DNA of 64,000 bases from Anisus vortex (GCA_949126835.1 OX421495.1:6650011-6714010); one strand, 5' to 3'. Numbered from the stretch's first letter, positions 22,259 to 33,384 are shown. The notes: generated from the sequence alone by a model not told the origin. Made by a program: numbers and translations.

Positions 22259-23385
22259 TATGACGTTAGCTTGGATAACAACGTACATATAGTTTCATAG
22301 TTTCAATAAAAATTTATGATTCAAATAAATACTAATGAAATACGCAATAATAATTGTTACCTTTATTTTTAATTCAATCTATAACAATAGTATATAACGA
22401 TAATGAACGATTCTCATATCACCTTATACATTCTTTTCATCACTAAATCCTATTTGTTCGACAATAGTTTCGAGCAGTATATTTTGGTATAGTCTAGTCA
22501 CAATTTAACAATTTAGAGAAAAGGTTTGCGATTATACTAAGAAGTAATAATGTACATGTCGTTTATTGCCTTACTTTATTTTGGACAAATAAATTCTATT
22601 GTTTTATTGTTTAATTATAAATTTGTTTCTTTAACTGGAAATTTACGTGTGTAACAAGAAATTAGAGAAACAAATGGTTTATAGAATTTAAAAAGTTGGA
22701 ATAGAAGAGAAGAAGAAAAAGAAAGATAAAAAGGGAGAGAATTTGACAAAAAAAAAAGGCTTGCCTCCCTTTGGCGATTGTGTGACAATTACATGGTAGT
22801 TATCTGCTGCTAGCCAGCACTTCACAAAGAATGGGATGGGGTAAGGGAGGCTTCCAGTGATGTATCGGTGGTGCAGACATGCATGAACTTGGCGCCCCCC
22901 CCCCCTCATACAGCACCCTTTGCTCACTGCGGGACATGGAGTGGGGAGTTGTTGAGGGCTGATGTGGAGCCCTTGAGATAGAAATCATGTGGGGGGGGGG
23001 TAGGGTGGATGTATTCTGTGATTGGAGGATTGATCCCCGCAATCACACATTTTCACCCCCTTCTCTCTAATGTAATCTATTTTTGGTTGTTGTAGTTGCT
23101 GTTTTCTCCCGCCCTCCTGCAAAGTCTATAACTCACCAGGATTAGATAGATTAGGAAGATAAAATTAATGAAGTTTTAATGACCCATGAGTTCAAGGAAG
23201 GCATTATCTGTTGTTCTTGTTTTTTTTTAATCCAACGGACCTAAAGTCAAACTCAACTTTAAAACCCCAGAAAAGGAGCTTTAACTAAGAGATTTATTGT
23301 TCACGCTTTTCCACGACTTTTTAATGTCTTCTTGTTACAAAACATTCTCTTCTTATATTTTTTGGTTTAAATGTCGGATATCGTT
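22259..23385. other. No gene seen
   Basis: AT-rich to 22750, then unique sequence with a C run (about 22896-22905) and a G run (about 22991-23000). Nothing coding. Confidence 0.4.
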
Positions 23386-23442
23386 GGGACGCTGTGGTCA
23401 ACTGGGCAGCATATTGGATCACCAGTCCGAAGGTCAATCCAG
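23386..23442 (+). mobile_element. Possible SINE head fragment
   Basis: GGGACGCTGTGGTCAACTGG ... CCGAAGGTCAATCCAGG has the spacing of the SINE1 tRNA-like head, with a degraded B box. The 20-bp array starts about 40 bases downstream. Confidence 0.4.
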
Positions 23443-23484
23443 GTTGTTGTTTTTTTTAAATGTCAAAGAATTGCTTTTCTTGAG

Positions 23485-24065
23485 GTTCTGCCTATGACTA
23501 CTAAGTTCTGCCTATGTCTACTAAGTCCTGCCTATGTCTACTAAGTTCTGCCTATGTCTACTAAGTTCTGCCTATGTCTAGTAAGTTCTGCCTATGTCTA
23601 CTAAGTTCTGCCTATGTCTACTAAGTTCTGCCTATGTCTACTAAGTTCTGCCTATGTCTACTAAGTCCTGCCTATGTCTACTAAGTTCTGTCTATGTCTA
23701 CTAAGTTCTGCCTATGTCTAGTAAGTTCTGCCTATGTCTACTAAGTTCTGCCTATGTCTACTAAGTTCTGCCTATGTCTACTAAGTTCTACCTATGTCTA
23801 CTAAGTTCTGCCTATGTCTACTAAGTTCTGCCTATGTCTACTAAGTTCTGCCTATGTCTACTAAGTTCTGCCTATGTCTACTAAGTTCTGCCTATGTCTA
23901 CTAAGTTCTGCCTATGTCTACTAAGTTCTGCCTATGTCTACTAAGTTCTGCCTATGTCTACTAAGTTCTGCCTATGTCTACTAAGTTCTGCCTATGTCTA
24001 CTAAGTTCTGCCTATGTCTACTAAGTTCTGCCTATGTCTACTAAGTTCTGCCTATGTCTACTAAG
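23485..24065 (+). repeat. 20-bp satellite, about 29 copies
   Basis: The unit GTTCTGCCTATGTCTACTAA repeats in strict period 20 with only scattered substitutions (CCTGCC, TCTGTC, CTAGTAAG, TTCTACC). It ends directly before a full-length SINE1. Confidence 0.98.
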
Positions 24066-24085
24066 CTGTGGTGGGTACTTGACAT

Positions 24086-24352
24086 AAGTAAAGTACTCGT
24101 CGGACCAAATTGATCCATAGGGATCGGTGAAGCAGCGTTCATCAATTTCTGTGGCCACGGCATGATAAGTGACTGTGTGGCCAGCACTATGCACAGCCAC
24201 CTTTACTTTACCCCAACTAAGGTCAAGTCATCAGAGCTGGGTAAACTCAGGGACACCCTTCAGACTTGGGAAAAAATCCTAGCCTATAGCAGAGTTCATA
24301 CCAGGACCTTCGGTAGCCAGCCGAACGCGGCGCTGCTGCACGGCCACCTTGA
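24086..24352 (-). mobile_element. SINE1, near full length, minus strand
   Basis: All SINE1 blocks are present in reverse: the AGTAAAGTACTCGTCGGACC tail, GAAGCAGCGTTCATCA, GTGTGGCCAGCAC, CCCCAACTAAGGTC, CAGAGCTGGGTAAACTC, a degenerate B box at CAGAGTTCATACCAGG, and the head CTGCTGCACGGCCACC. Confidence 0.85.
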
Positions 24353-24450
24353 CCCGGGGTACTTAGGCTAAAACGTGGCTGAGCTTTGTGCTGGCCACAC
24401 AATCCTCTTGTACCCTGGGGCCTGGAAAACGTATCCAAGCTGCTTCATTA
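24353..24450 (+). mobile_element. SINE1 body fragment, plus strand, abutting the previous copy
   Basis: GTACTTAGGCTAAAACGTGG and TGTGCTGGCCACACAATCC are SINE1 body in plus orientation. It joins the head of the minus-strand copy directly, so the two form an inverted pair. Confidence 0.65.
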
Positions 24451-24545
24451 GCACTGCGGATCAAACATGGACTTAGAAGGATACTACGTGTATTATGCTA
24501 TCAAACTAATCCATTAGGGATAGTCTACTTAGTGACGATATAGCG

Positions 24546-24746
24546 CAGGGGTCGGCAACCTACGGCACGCGTGCCAGACTTGACACGCATACCGATTTTT
24601 AATGGCACGCGGATGACCACCAAACAAAGGCAATTCTAGTCTCATCTACAAGAAAATAGCCGTATGACTCTATGGCTGTTGGCACGCTGAATGACTTAAC
24701 TTTGCTACTTTGGCACACTATTATAAAAAAAAGTCGCCGACCCCTG
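24546..24746 (+). mobile_element. MITE of hAT-A family, 201 bp, intact ends
   Basis: CAGGGGTCGGCAACC on the left and GTCGCCGACCCCTG on the right are inverted termini. The interior has GGCACGCGTGCCAGACTTG and TTGGCACGCTGAATGA. Flanks ATATAGCG (24538-24545) and ATATAGAG (24747-24754) agree at 7/8, the hAT-type duplication. Non-coding; best-preserved copy of the family here. Confidence 0.88.
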
Positions 24747-24907
24747 ATATAGAGTGTAGATGTGGTCCTCAAGCCCCCCATCCCCCTCACAGACACATAC
24801 ACACACCTATCACAGCTGTCATCAGTCGTCTCTATGTCACCAAACTCTAATCTAACTATCAGTGAAACAAGACAAAAGCATTGAAACTGTTGAAACCATT
24901 TAAATCA

Positions 24908-25111
24908 CAGCTCGTCAACCTACGGCACGCAGGCTAGACTAGGCACGCATAACCACTTTCATTGGCACACGGAAGACCCTACAAAAAGAAATTCACATCT
25001 TTTCTACGAGAAATTGAGCGCTATAGCATGATACATTTTAAGCTTTTGGCACGCTGATTGAATTAGAAATCCTACTTGGGCAAACTATTATCAAAAAATT
25101 GCCGTTCCCTG
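24908..25111 (+). mobile_element. MITE of hAT-A family, diverged
   Basis: Same block order as the copy 160 bases upstream: GTCAACCTACGGCACGC, CTTTTGGCACGCTGATT, AATTGCCGTTCCCTG. The ends have decayed and no duplication is recognisable. Confidence 0.75.
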
Positions 25112-25949
25112 CTCTCAAGAACTTCTCAAGACAATAGTGCCGTAAAAATGGTAGTACCTTTTGTGGCACTAAACATGAATTAACAATCATGATTATACAA
25201 TATATTATCCTCGAGACATGATGTCATTCCTATTATTTATTATGTTTTGGCTAGCCATAACATGATGTCATCCAGGATTCATCTTTAAACGCCCTCAATG
25301 ACATTGTGTATTTCAAAATTCTTTTTTTTTTAAATTACAATTCTATGATGCCATTTCTTTTTCATATTTTGAATTTCCAGTAGGCCTACATAATTTTATT
25401 CACAATTCATTTTTTTTTAAATCTTAATGACATGATGTTATTGGTTATTCATATTTTCGATCTCTATGACATCATGTCATTCATAATTCACATCTTGAAT
25501 ATTTTTTCTAAGTGGGCCTTTATATTGACAAGAGCAGGCTACCCATCCCATTTCTTAACGCTTTCAATCGTCCCACTGGGTACGCCCCGATTCAGGACCA
25601 TACTCATAAATTCCCTACGGAGCGTCACAAAAAAAAATTCACCGGAGCTCACGGCACCGTCTTCACAACCCAATGAGTGTGAAACACATCCGGTTAAATG
25701 TCGACGCCTCGCCGGCCGGGATGCCCTCGGCAGTGGGCGCGTCAATCAAGGCTCGCGTCACGTGTCTCATATCTCTCGCGCAGCAGTTCAGACGCCATGT
25801 TTGTTTGTTTTTTTTCGTTCTCCCTTTTCCAATTCCTGCGTGCGTCAAATATTTACCCAGCATGCATCACAAAACAAATCTTCTAAAGCAGTTTTTGTTT
25901 TAGGAAATGACTTTTTGTCTTTTTTTCCCCATAATCTTTTGTTTCGGAG
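25112..25949. other. TGACATGATGTCA-rich stretch and a small GC-rich island
   Basis: 25200-25490 has several ATGATGTCAT or TGACATCATGTCA palindromic words. 25540-25800 is CpG-rich. On its minus strand an ATGGCG with a near-ideal start context opens only 18 codons (MASELLRERYETRDASLD, then TGA). Two other frames are open for 66-68 codons without recognisable domains. Confidence 0.3.
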
Positions 25950-26068
25950 ATCTGTTGTGGTATCGATACGGACACGTTCCCAATGTTTACAATGGGGGAA
26001 ATTTGACGATCTGTGGTGGTATCGATACGGACACGTTCCAAATATTTACAATAGAGGAAAAATCGAGG
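25950..26068 (+). repeat. 59-bp direct duplication
   Basis: GTGGTATCGATACGGACACG occurs at about 25956 and 26015 with similar following sequence (TTTACAATGG, TTTACAATAG), giving period 59. Confidence 0.85.
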
Positions 26069-26397
26069 CATGAAATTAATTCCAAGAGTAATCGCCGAGC
26101 TGTATTGTATGCACATAAACGCATAAGATTAATGAGTTTTTTTTTGTTTATTTCCAAACACGAGGTTGTTTGTTGTTGTTTTTTTTAAGCTCATAATAGA
26201 AAGAGCAGAGGGGAAAAGGAGAGCCTGATTTATTTTTGTATCAAATTTATTATATCCTTTAGAAGTGCTATAAGTGTTTAGGAGAATACTGATAATGAAC
26301 ATTGAATGTTAAAGTCTTTGAGTCAAAGGGTAGTAACTTTCTTGCCCTCGCCAACTCCCCAGCTGGTCGAAATTATTTTTTTTTTAAATTGAATTGT

Positions 26398-26500
26398 AGG
26401 CCTACGACTTTATATTTTAGAACATTGAATTTTACGACTTTATAATTTACGGCAATGAATTTTACGACTTTATACTCTACAGCACTGAATTTTACGACTT
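26398..26500 (+). repeat. 30-bp tandem repeat, about 3.4 copies
   Basis: TTTTACGACTTTATA recurs at 26404, 26434, 26464 and 26494 (ACGACT positions), separated by TTGAAT-type sequence. Confidence 0.9.
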
Positions 26501-26695
26501 TTTTGGTGTATTTAAACTTAAAACATTTAATTTATTAATGATAATAATGATACTAAATTATAAAAATGAAACTTTAATTTTAATCTTTTTAATTATCGAC
26601 GCTTCTCTATATTAGAAACACATCAACTGTCTGTGCACTGAGGTTGGCCGGTCCTGCGGTTAGTTCTGTCGACAAAACGTCCCGTCAATGAGAAC

Positions 26696-26872
26696 GCTAT
26701 GGTCTAGCGCCAGCGTAATTGGGGACATTCCGATAGTATCTGGTTCAAATCTAGGCTAGTGTCGTTTTTTTTTTGTCCAGGGCTTGGTGTCTAGTCTACT
26801 CTGGTGGAATACCTGACACTAGTTGGGGAAAAGTAGAGCTTGTTGAGCATTGTGTTGGCTTGACTATCCCTT
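26696..26872 (+). mobile_element. SINE1, full length but decayed
   Basis: A-box-like TGGTCTAGCGC and B-box-like GGTTCAAATCT are followed by TAGTCTACTCTGGTGGAATA, ACCTGACACTAGTTGGGG and GAGCATTGTGTTGGC in SINE1 order. Confidence 0.65.
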
Positions 26873-27032
26873 TGATATGATTTTCATTCTGATAAGTTTT
26901 TTTTAATCTTGTTAAGTTTTCCTGACTAATTTGGGCAACCCATTCCAGGCCGAACTACCGATCCCGTAGAACGATAACTTATACGACTAAGTTCTTGCAT
27001 TCGGAATAAGAAAAAATTTGTTTATTTCTATG
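26873..27032 (-). mobile_element. CR1/Jockey-like LINE fragment, decayed
   Basis: GTTAAGTTTTCCTGACTAAT, TTGGGCAACCCATTCCAGGC and CATTCGGAATAAGAAAAAAT parallel 57645-57750 of the better LINE copy (GTTTTCCTGG, GTAACCCATTCCATGCC), same orientation. Confidence 0.5.
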
Positions 27033-27998
27033 TTTTTCAGGCTATTTTCTAAGACGAAAGAATTTTTAAGTTTTTATTTTTATTTTTTAAATGTATTGGC
27101 CTATAATAGAACCAATTTTCTGCGTACAGCCAATTGTTTGTAAGCCCAATTTTCTCTCAAGCTTATCGTGTCTTACGTTACAAGCATGATTGTGTGAGAA
27201 ATACAGCAGAAATTTCATCGCCAGAATCCAGGTCTTCAAGAAAAGTTTACAATGCCCCATTGTATATAATATTTTTATTCGTCTCGTTTGCGACGTTGTG
27301 CATTTTATCAAAACATTCCTGTCTGGGCAACCAAGAAGAAGAAAAAGTGGGGGAAAATCATACAGGCTTTCCTCATTCTAAAAAAAAAAAAGAATCCTAT
27401 AACTGTTCCCATTGTGTTTGAATGAACATGCAATTACGTTGAATGCGTTATTCTATAGATCTTTTATATGTGTGAACATTGACAACTTTTTGGGTCGCAG
27501 TATATTCTTGGTGGCATTACCTGAAATAAAATACTATTTTTTGTATAGAAATACCAGTTAACCCTTTCTCTCCAACAACACACCCATTTCCTTCGTTTAC
27601 AAAATAAATTGTCTCCAATATATTAACACAGAATTGGTAGTCTGAATTACAATCATATTGAAAAGACGTGAAAATGCCGGGGATTGTGGGTTGAGATTCC
27701 AGCCCTGATAGAAGGGTGGTCTGTGTAGGAGATATATCAACAATTGAAGTCTTCTATTAAACTTGAAATCGCTATTGAATTTGTAACTGTATGTACCCAA
27801 TGAAACTGTAGCTGCAGAACATAATGGAGGTGCATAGCGCTAGTTTAAAACAAAAACACTCCGCGAGATGACATCAAACTGTCACATAGCGAATTGATTT
27901 GATAAATTCAAGTATAATAAATAACTTATCTTGAAAAATACTATATACTATACTATAGTCTTTTACTGTACGTTTTTTTTTACTGTTACGATTATTTG
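27033..27998. other. No gene seen
   Basis: Unique AT-rich sequence. A 95-codon frame at 27134-27421 has a hydrophobic stretch (LYIIFLFVSFATLCIL) but no splice or start context to support it. Confidence 0.3.
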
Positions 27999-28100
27999 GC
28001 ATTTAGCATATAGCATACTGTTAGATTTAGCATAGAGCATGATGTTAGATTTAGCATATAGCATACTGTTAGATTTAGCATATAGCATACTGTTAGATTT
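27999..28100 (-). repeat. 25-bp tandem repeat, about 4 copies
   Basis: TTTAGCATATAGCATACTGT plus TAGAT repeats about four times with one divergent copy. Confidence 0.9.
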
Positions 28101-28312
28101 CGGGTCATGTGAATATTTACATCGAAAAAGTGAAGTAACATAATTAAGAAACATGTAACAGTTCTATATTAAGCGTTTGATAATAACTTTACAAATGCAT
28201 CTATATAGTCTAGGAACTAAGAACTATTCAAAAAAAGATACAGATGTCCAGAAATAAAAAAAAATGTTGATTTTCATTTCCATGGACAAACGCATAGTAT
28301 AGGTTGACTTAC

Positions 28313-28446
28313 ATTCCCAATTGCTTTTCGGACATGGAATGGGTTGCCTGAAGTCCGTGAAGTAGCCAGGAAAACCATCAATGTAACAGCATTGAAAATC
28401 CTTTTGTCTAAAAGCTAACGGTTTAAGCTTCGGACGCGACATTCTT
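28313..28446 (-). CDS. Candidate internal coding exon, unknown cysteine-containing protein
   Basis: Seen: on the minus strand a 134-base open segment is bounded by an acceptor (TACTGAT branch-point-like word 18 bases before ACAG) and a consensus donor GTAAGT (plus 28307-28312). The 44 codons include KDFQCCYIDGFPGYFTDFR and PIPCPKSNWE. The spaced cysteines, aromatics and glycine-proline turns suggest an extracellular domain, with a further Cys possible across the junction. Intron phases would be 2 then 1. Inferred: an internal exon of a spliced minus-strand gene. A partner exon was not found, and the polypyrimidine tract is weak. The family is not recognised. Confidence 0.33.
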
Positions 28447-28787
28447 CTGTACAGAACCGCGAAATCAGTATATGGGTAAGATAAGATCAAGATAATCAAG
28501 TACACGTACACAATTTCATGAATAAAACAAGTTCATTGTTTGCGAACGTAACTAACACTCATAATTGCAAGTGGTGGCACCCAACGGGAGAGTTTATAAA
28601 GTAGCATCCATCGGCCTTGTAACTATTAGTAGATCAAAGTATGGTGGCCAAATGACATTTAATTTGCATGTAATTTTTGTTTTGAATTTTATCATAACTT
28701 TTACTAAACTCAATCGATTAATCTGTTTGTAAAAACAGTCTGTGCATTTGAACGTTCTCACATTCACGAGATCATTAAAAATATAAG

Positions 28788-28978
28788 GCACGGTGGCCGA
28801 GCCGGCAGCGGGTTCGACTGACGTTGTGAATCTTCTGGGTTCCAATCCTGGGACTGGAGGGCGTCCTTGAGTCTACCCAGCCCTGATGGGTACCTAACAT
28901 TAGTTGCGGCCACAGAAACTGGTGAACGCTGCTTCGCCGACCCTATGATCAGTTTGGTCTGAATGGGACTTTACTTAT
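28788..28978 (+). mobile_element. SINE1 with internal deletion
   Basis: The head GCACGGTGGCCGAGCCGGC and the B box GGGTTCCAATCC are followed by GAGTCTACCCAGCCCTGATG, GGTACCTAACATTAGTTG, then directly GAAACTGGTGAACGCTGC and the GGGACTTTACTT tail. The CTGGCCACACAATC segment present in other copies is missing. Confidence 0.85.
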
Positions 28979-29099
28979 TATAATAAAAAGGATGATCTAC
29001 AATAGGGGTCGGCAACCTAAGGCACGCGTGCCAAACTTGGCACGAAGAGCAATATTCAAGCGAGAGACCTGTAAGAGGTTTTTTTGTTTGTTTGTTTTT

Positions 29100-29790
29100 T
29101 CCCGGTTCTGAATTAAGAAAACTGAATGTTGAAGCCGATGTTTCTGAATGACATAGCGACACATTTCAGTGAGTAGAATGCATTTTCAAGGACGGGGTCA
29201 ATCAGCACTTGAACTGAGTTAAATCAATTTTAAAACATTTAACTATATGTACTTCCCTTTATTAAAACATTTATTAAGATAGATAGTTGGGCTATTTCAG
29301 AAGTACATCGAAGCACTCAATGCGGAGTTTTCTAAACAATGGCTAGACTTTCAAGTTCATGGAATCATTTTCTCATACCACATCAAACCTAACTGGTTTG
29401 ATCTTACTACGACCTTCTTAGATGTACATGTACATGTATTTTAAGTGGAGGGATATTGACGATTTTAAAACGCAGCCTGTTAAATTTTAAACATCCAAAA
29501 CAATGGGCATCGAAATACCAATTTGCGGGGAAATCTGAAAGGAAGATGCTTAGGAAAGTTATCTGCTACTCTCAGCTGCCAGGCATTCATTCGTTCTGCT
29601 TTCAGCTTTTGATATAACTTATTATATGTGTGAACAGTATTTATTGCACGTGAAAGCAGTGTTAAGCATTCAAAGAGGTCACTTACACTTCACTACTCAG
29701 AAACGACTAAAAATGTATCTGCCAAAATAAATTAGCGCAGACAAGGCGCTCATTAGTAGACACAGACTAAATGCATTTCATTAAAAACCT
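29100..29790 (+). pseudogene. Decayed hAT transposase gene
   Basis: About 29308 reads IEALNAEFSKQWLDFQ and about 29610 reads FDITYYMCEQYL, a degraded form of the STYLCEQ motif in the C-terminal dimerisation domain of ZBED/GTF2IRD2-like hAT transposases. Alignment with 12411-13160 is continuous (for example GGATATTGACGATTTTAAAA in both). Stops and frameshifts are frequent. No BED zinc finger or complete DDE region could be recovered. Confidence 0.65.
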
Positions 29791-30422
29791 TTTTTATGCA
29801 CATCTTCTATAATTAAACATAATATAGTTTATTCTTTAAAAAAAATAGTTTTTATTAATTTTGTAAATAGAAGAGACTTTTTAATAGCATTATATTATGA
29901 TATTGTTGTAATTATTAGGCTAATGTTAAAAAGATAAACTCATTAACGAAATGTTTATTTACAACTGTTTTACTTAAATTAATTTATCTCCCTAACAAAA
30001 TCTTGTAAGGAATACCATAATGCTGGAGTTGTATAAAGAAAAAATAATTAGTCAGTAATATTTGTTATATTACAAAACATAACTTGTTTGTTATCACTAT
30101 TGAATCAAATTTAGAAACTTTATTTTAATTAAAGGAGATAATTAACCCGTGTATTTTGCGCTAATATTTCTAATATTATGTTTTTTTCTTTTTCTTTTAT
30201 AAAAGGCTACTAGGCCTACAACTTCTATATTTATAATGTCCAAACTGTAAAAAGTATTTGAAAATTGTATAAATATTATGTGACTAAAAATTATATGCGC
30301 ATTTCTAAAACATTACATTAACTACCCAGTTTGTATGATTACTACGTATCATTTCCGCTTAACAAAAGTCATCACGCAGCACGTAGAAGTGTAAACTAAT
30401 GAAACAAAATCTCAGTTATAAC

Positions 30423-31357
30423 TAGGGATGTTAAACGAAAACCGGAATACCGGATTCCTCCGGTTTTGAAACCTAAAACCGCTTTTGAAAATCAAAACCA
30501 GATTTCGGTTTGTTGGTTGGAAGTTGTAAGGTAATCATTACTTCAAGTAGAAGACTTTTTTTTTTGGTTCTGATTGAAATATTCTAATAAATAATGTTGG
30601 ATTCGCAGAAAACCATTCTTGAAATGCCTTGCTAACACTATTTAGTCTTAGATATTGTGTTTCTTTTGATTCCAAATACCAACTATGGCTTGCGATAAAA
30701 ACAACATCAAACCAATTGTTAAGTTACAGTTACAATTAACATGAATCTTTTTACTTGTCGGCTCATCGTTTAGATGTTCGCGCCTCTTTGATGTACGCAA
30801 TAGAGAGAGGCAAACTAGCCCTTCCCTGTGACCCTGAACAATTATTCGGCTAGCCACCGCGTCTGTGCTTTTTTGTTAACGGGACTATTAAATACACATT
30901 CTTTTGATTGGTGCTACGCGAAGCCTTTCAATACAGACATTATTTTACAAGTTAGCATATTATATGACACTTCATATGCTTCTTAGTATTATGATTATGG
31001 TAAACGATAATCGGACATTTGATTATCACTATTAAAAAATTGAAAGCTATTATCGGTTTTAATCAATTAGCCCACATTTGTTTTTAATTCTAAAGAATTT
31101 TATGGTAAAGTGTACAAAATCTTATTGTATTCACAAAAATCAACCCATTGAATGCCCTGCAAACACTAATAATTAAGTTTGAACTACTTTTCAAATATAG
31201 CCTACCTACAAAACTACGCACATTAAGCTTTTCCGGCTTGTGAGTGACTTGTGATATTGCGCGGGAAGGGGGGGGGGGAACCGAGATCCGGTTTTAAACC
31301 GGTTTTATAGAACCGAAAACCGGTTTTGATAATAAAAAAACGGTTTTAACATCCCTA
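30423..31357. mobile_element. hAT-B element, 935 bp, nested in hAT-A, perfect 8-bp duplication
   Basis: The left end TAGGGATGTTAAACGAAAAC is inverted at the right end, GGTTTTAACATCCCTA. The 8-mer GTTATAAC flanks both sides (30415-30422 and 31358-31365). Both ends are rich in CCGGTTTT motifs giving extended sub-terminal inverted repeats. A 69-codon frame inside (30648-30857, minus) has no transposase features, so it is probably non-autonomous. A second copy lies at 53065-54063. Confidence 0.9.
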
Positions 31358-31668
31358 GTTATAACTTTGATAAACCATAGGCCTAATCAATATTAGCAGT
31401 TTTTTATATGGTATAAATGCAAATAAAAAGGATGATAATCACAAACGCCGTTAATTTTTTTTAATATTAAATATTTAATATTAATACATTTTTACGATTT
31501 TCTCTGGAAATTTCCTTTGCTCTTGGTCTTTTAATTAATTGTCTTATACAAAGTAATAAAACAAGTATAGCAGAACAGGTTGACATTTAGGCTGTTGGCA
31601 AACTGTAGGATTTAGAAATCCTAGTTTGGCACACTATTAGCAAAAAGCTGCCGATCCCTGGTCTTGAG

Positions 31669-31863
31669 CAGGGATCGGCAACCTTTTAATAATAATGTGT
31701 GCCAAAGTTATGATTTATTATTCATTCAGCGCGTTAAAAACCTTAAAGTCCTCCTGCTATTTTCTTGTAGAAGAGACTTGAATAGTCTTTTGGGGGATCT
31801 TCCAAATTGAAATTCGCAATGCGCGCCACGTTTAACACGCGTGCCGTAGGGTTCCGACCACTA
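31669..31863 (-). mobile_element. MITE of hAT-A family in tandem with the long copy
   Basis: Starts CAGGGATCGGCAACC (inverse of the family right end), contains ACACGCGTGCCGTAGG, and ends TTCCGACCACTA (inverse of the left end). It follows the long copy after exactly 8 bases (GTCTTGAG) and is followed by GTCTACAG. Confidence 0.8.
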
Positions 31864-31871
31864 GTCTACAG

Positions 31872-33169
31872 TATGGTCAAAAAAAGGTCGCCGAAAAATT
31901 AGAATTTGGCTTATAGAAGAACTCTTTTTTAAGATGAAAACCTATACTTAAACCGCTTATGTCCCTATGACTTTAAAATGTAATCACAATAAGAAAGTTG
32001 AAGAGAAGATTGTGTTGAATTGTTCGAATCATTTTTGTCTCGATAAACGATGCTAGATCTTTGATGCGCTGGAAGGACTCAAACCCTGGACCTATAAGAA
32101 TATATTGATCAAGCTTTCTTTACTCTTTTTGCTCATATTGATGGAAAAAAAAGCCACAACAAGAATCATCTCTTAATAAACCTAGCCAATGGTTTTGATT
32201 GGGGGAGGGGGTGGGGAGGGGTGGGAAGGGGGGAGGGGGGGAAGGGGGAATTTTCTTCTGTCTCTTCCAGCATCAGAGAATTGATCCGCATGTCACATTA
32301 GACAAAATTGTGATTAATTTCATCAGGGGAGAGGGAGGGGGGAAGCAGCTCCAAATACACACACACACAAATTACAGGTTGACCATGGGTCACTCGGATT
32401 TCTTTCTAAGCGACCACTACAACACGCCAATCAGCGAGATAACGGAGAATCTCGAAGCCTAATTCAGTTATCTTTCCTTGGAGGCTTTGAAAAGATGATT
32501 GGACGAGTTCCGTTGGCCGCGTGATTTTGGAAGAAAAAGGGAGACAACACAGCGTGGGGGAGATACTAATTGAATCTCAAATTGGCTCGAGTTATTCCGC
32601 TTGTTTGAGGGTTGGGGAGGGGGAGGATCTCGGGCCTAACCCGGCGATTGTAGTATCATCTAAAACACAAAGTGGTATTGACATGTGCAAGGGGCGGAGG
32701 GAGGGGAGGGAGGGGGGAGCCCGGTTGGTACTCATCCTCTGTGATTAATTAACACGATTGTTGAAAAGGAAATGGGCGGGGGGGGGCGGGGGGTACATCG
32801 CGGCCATTAAAAGAGGAGCTCAAATGTCCGTGCATGCAATTTAGGATGTTCTGACATTCTGGCGCCCTCCCGTGACATTTTTTTCCACGCGCTTAGTGAA
32901 TAGACATACAGCCCCCTGACAGCAGACCCCTCGCCCCCCCCCCCCCCCCCCCCCCCCCGCCTTTTATAAACCATGGCAAATACGCAAGTCAATTTCACAC
33001 AATAAAATCTAGCTGCTAGCACAATACCAAGCAGATGGCTTCCGAACATATGCAGTTTACAATTTAATAAATTTAAAATAATAATAAAAATATATTATTT
33101 ATATATGTGTAGATAGTTAGATATATAGATAGGTTGATAGATGATATATAGATGCATAAATAAATGGTA
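31872..33169. other. G-rich and C-run region, no established gene
   Basis: G-rich patches at 32200-32245, 32325-32345, 32690-32720 and 32775-32790, and a roughly 24-base C run at 32934-32958. One small ORF at 32385 is listed separately. Confidence 0.45.
32385..32462 (+). other. Small ORF with ideal start context (25 codons)
   Basis: GACCATGGG fits the Kozak consensus at -3 and +4. The frame encodes a balanced 25-residue peptide beginning MGHSDFFLSDHYNTPISEIT and ends at TAA. Composition is more protein-like than neighbouring frames. It could be a short terminal exon, a uORF or chance. No domain is recognised. Confidence 0.18.
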
Positions 33170-33228
33170 GATAGATATGAAGATGTATAGACAGGTAGAT
33201 AGAAAGATAGATAGATAGATAGATAGAT

Positions 33229-33264
<36 letters not shown>

Positions 33265-33265
33265 C

Positions 33266-33304
<39 letters not shown>

Positions 33305-33305
33305 C

Positions 33306-33340
<35 letters not shown>

Positions 33341-33341
33341 C

Positions 33342-33384
<43 letters not shown>

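Larger units (their letters stand above)
29003..31660 (+). mobile_element. hAT-A element, long copy with decayed transposase
   Basis: The left end TAGGGGTCGGCAACC with GGCACGCGTGCCAAAC and the right end GCTGCCGATCCCTG are inverted termini. The interior carries transposase remnants (separate entry) and is interrupted by a 935-bp hAT-B element. Without that insertion the element is about 1.7 kb. The flanking 8-mers ATCTACAA (28995-29002) and GTCTTGAG (31661-31668) are diverged. Confidence 0.75.

Noticed and set aside
25540..25800. CpG-rich patch with ATGGCG in good context on the minus strand
   Set aside because: The frame stops after 18 codons without a donor. Several overlapping frames are open, so coding sense cannot be assigned.
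27134..27421. 95-codon plus-strand frame with a hydrophobic segment
   Set aside because: No splice sites or start context, and the C-terminal part is lysine from an A run.
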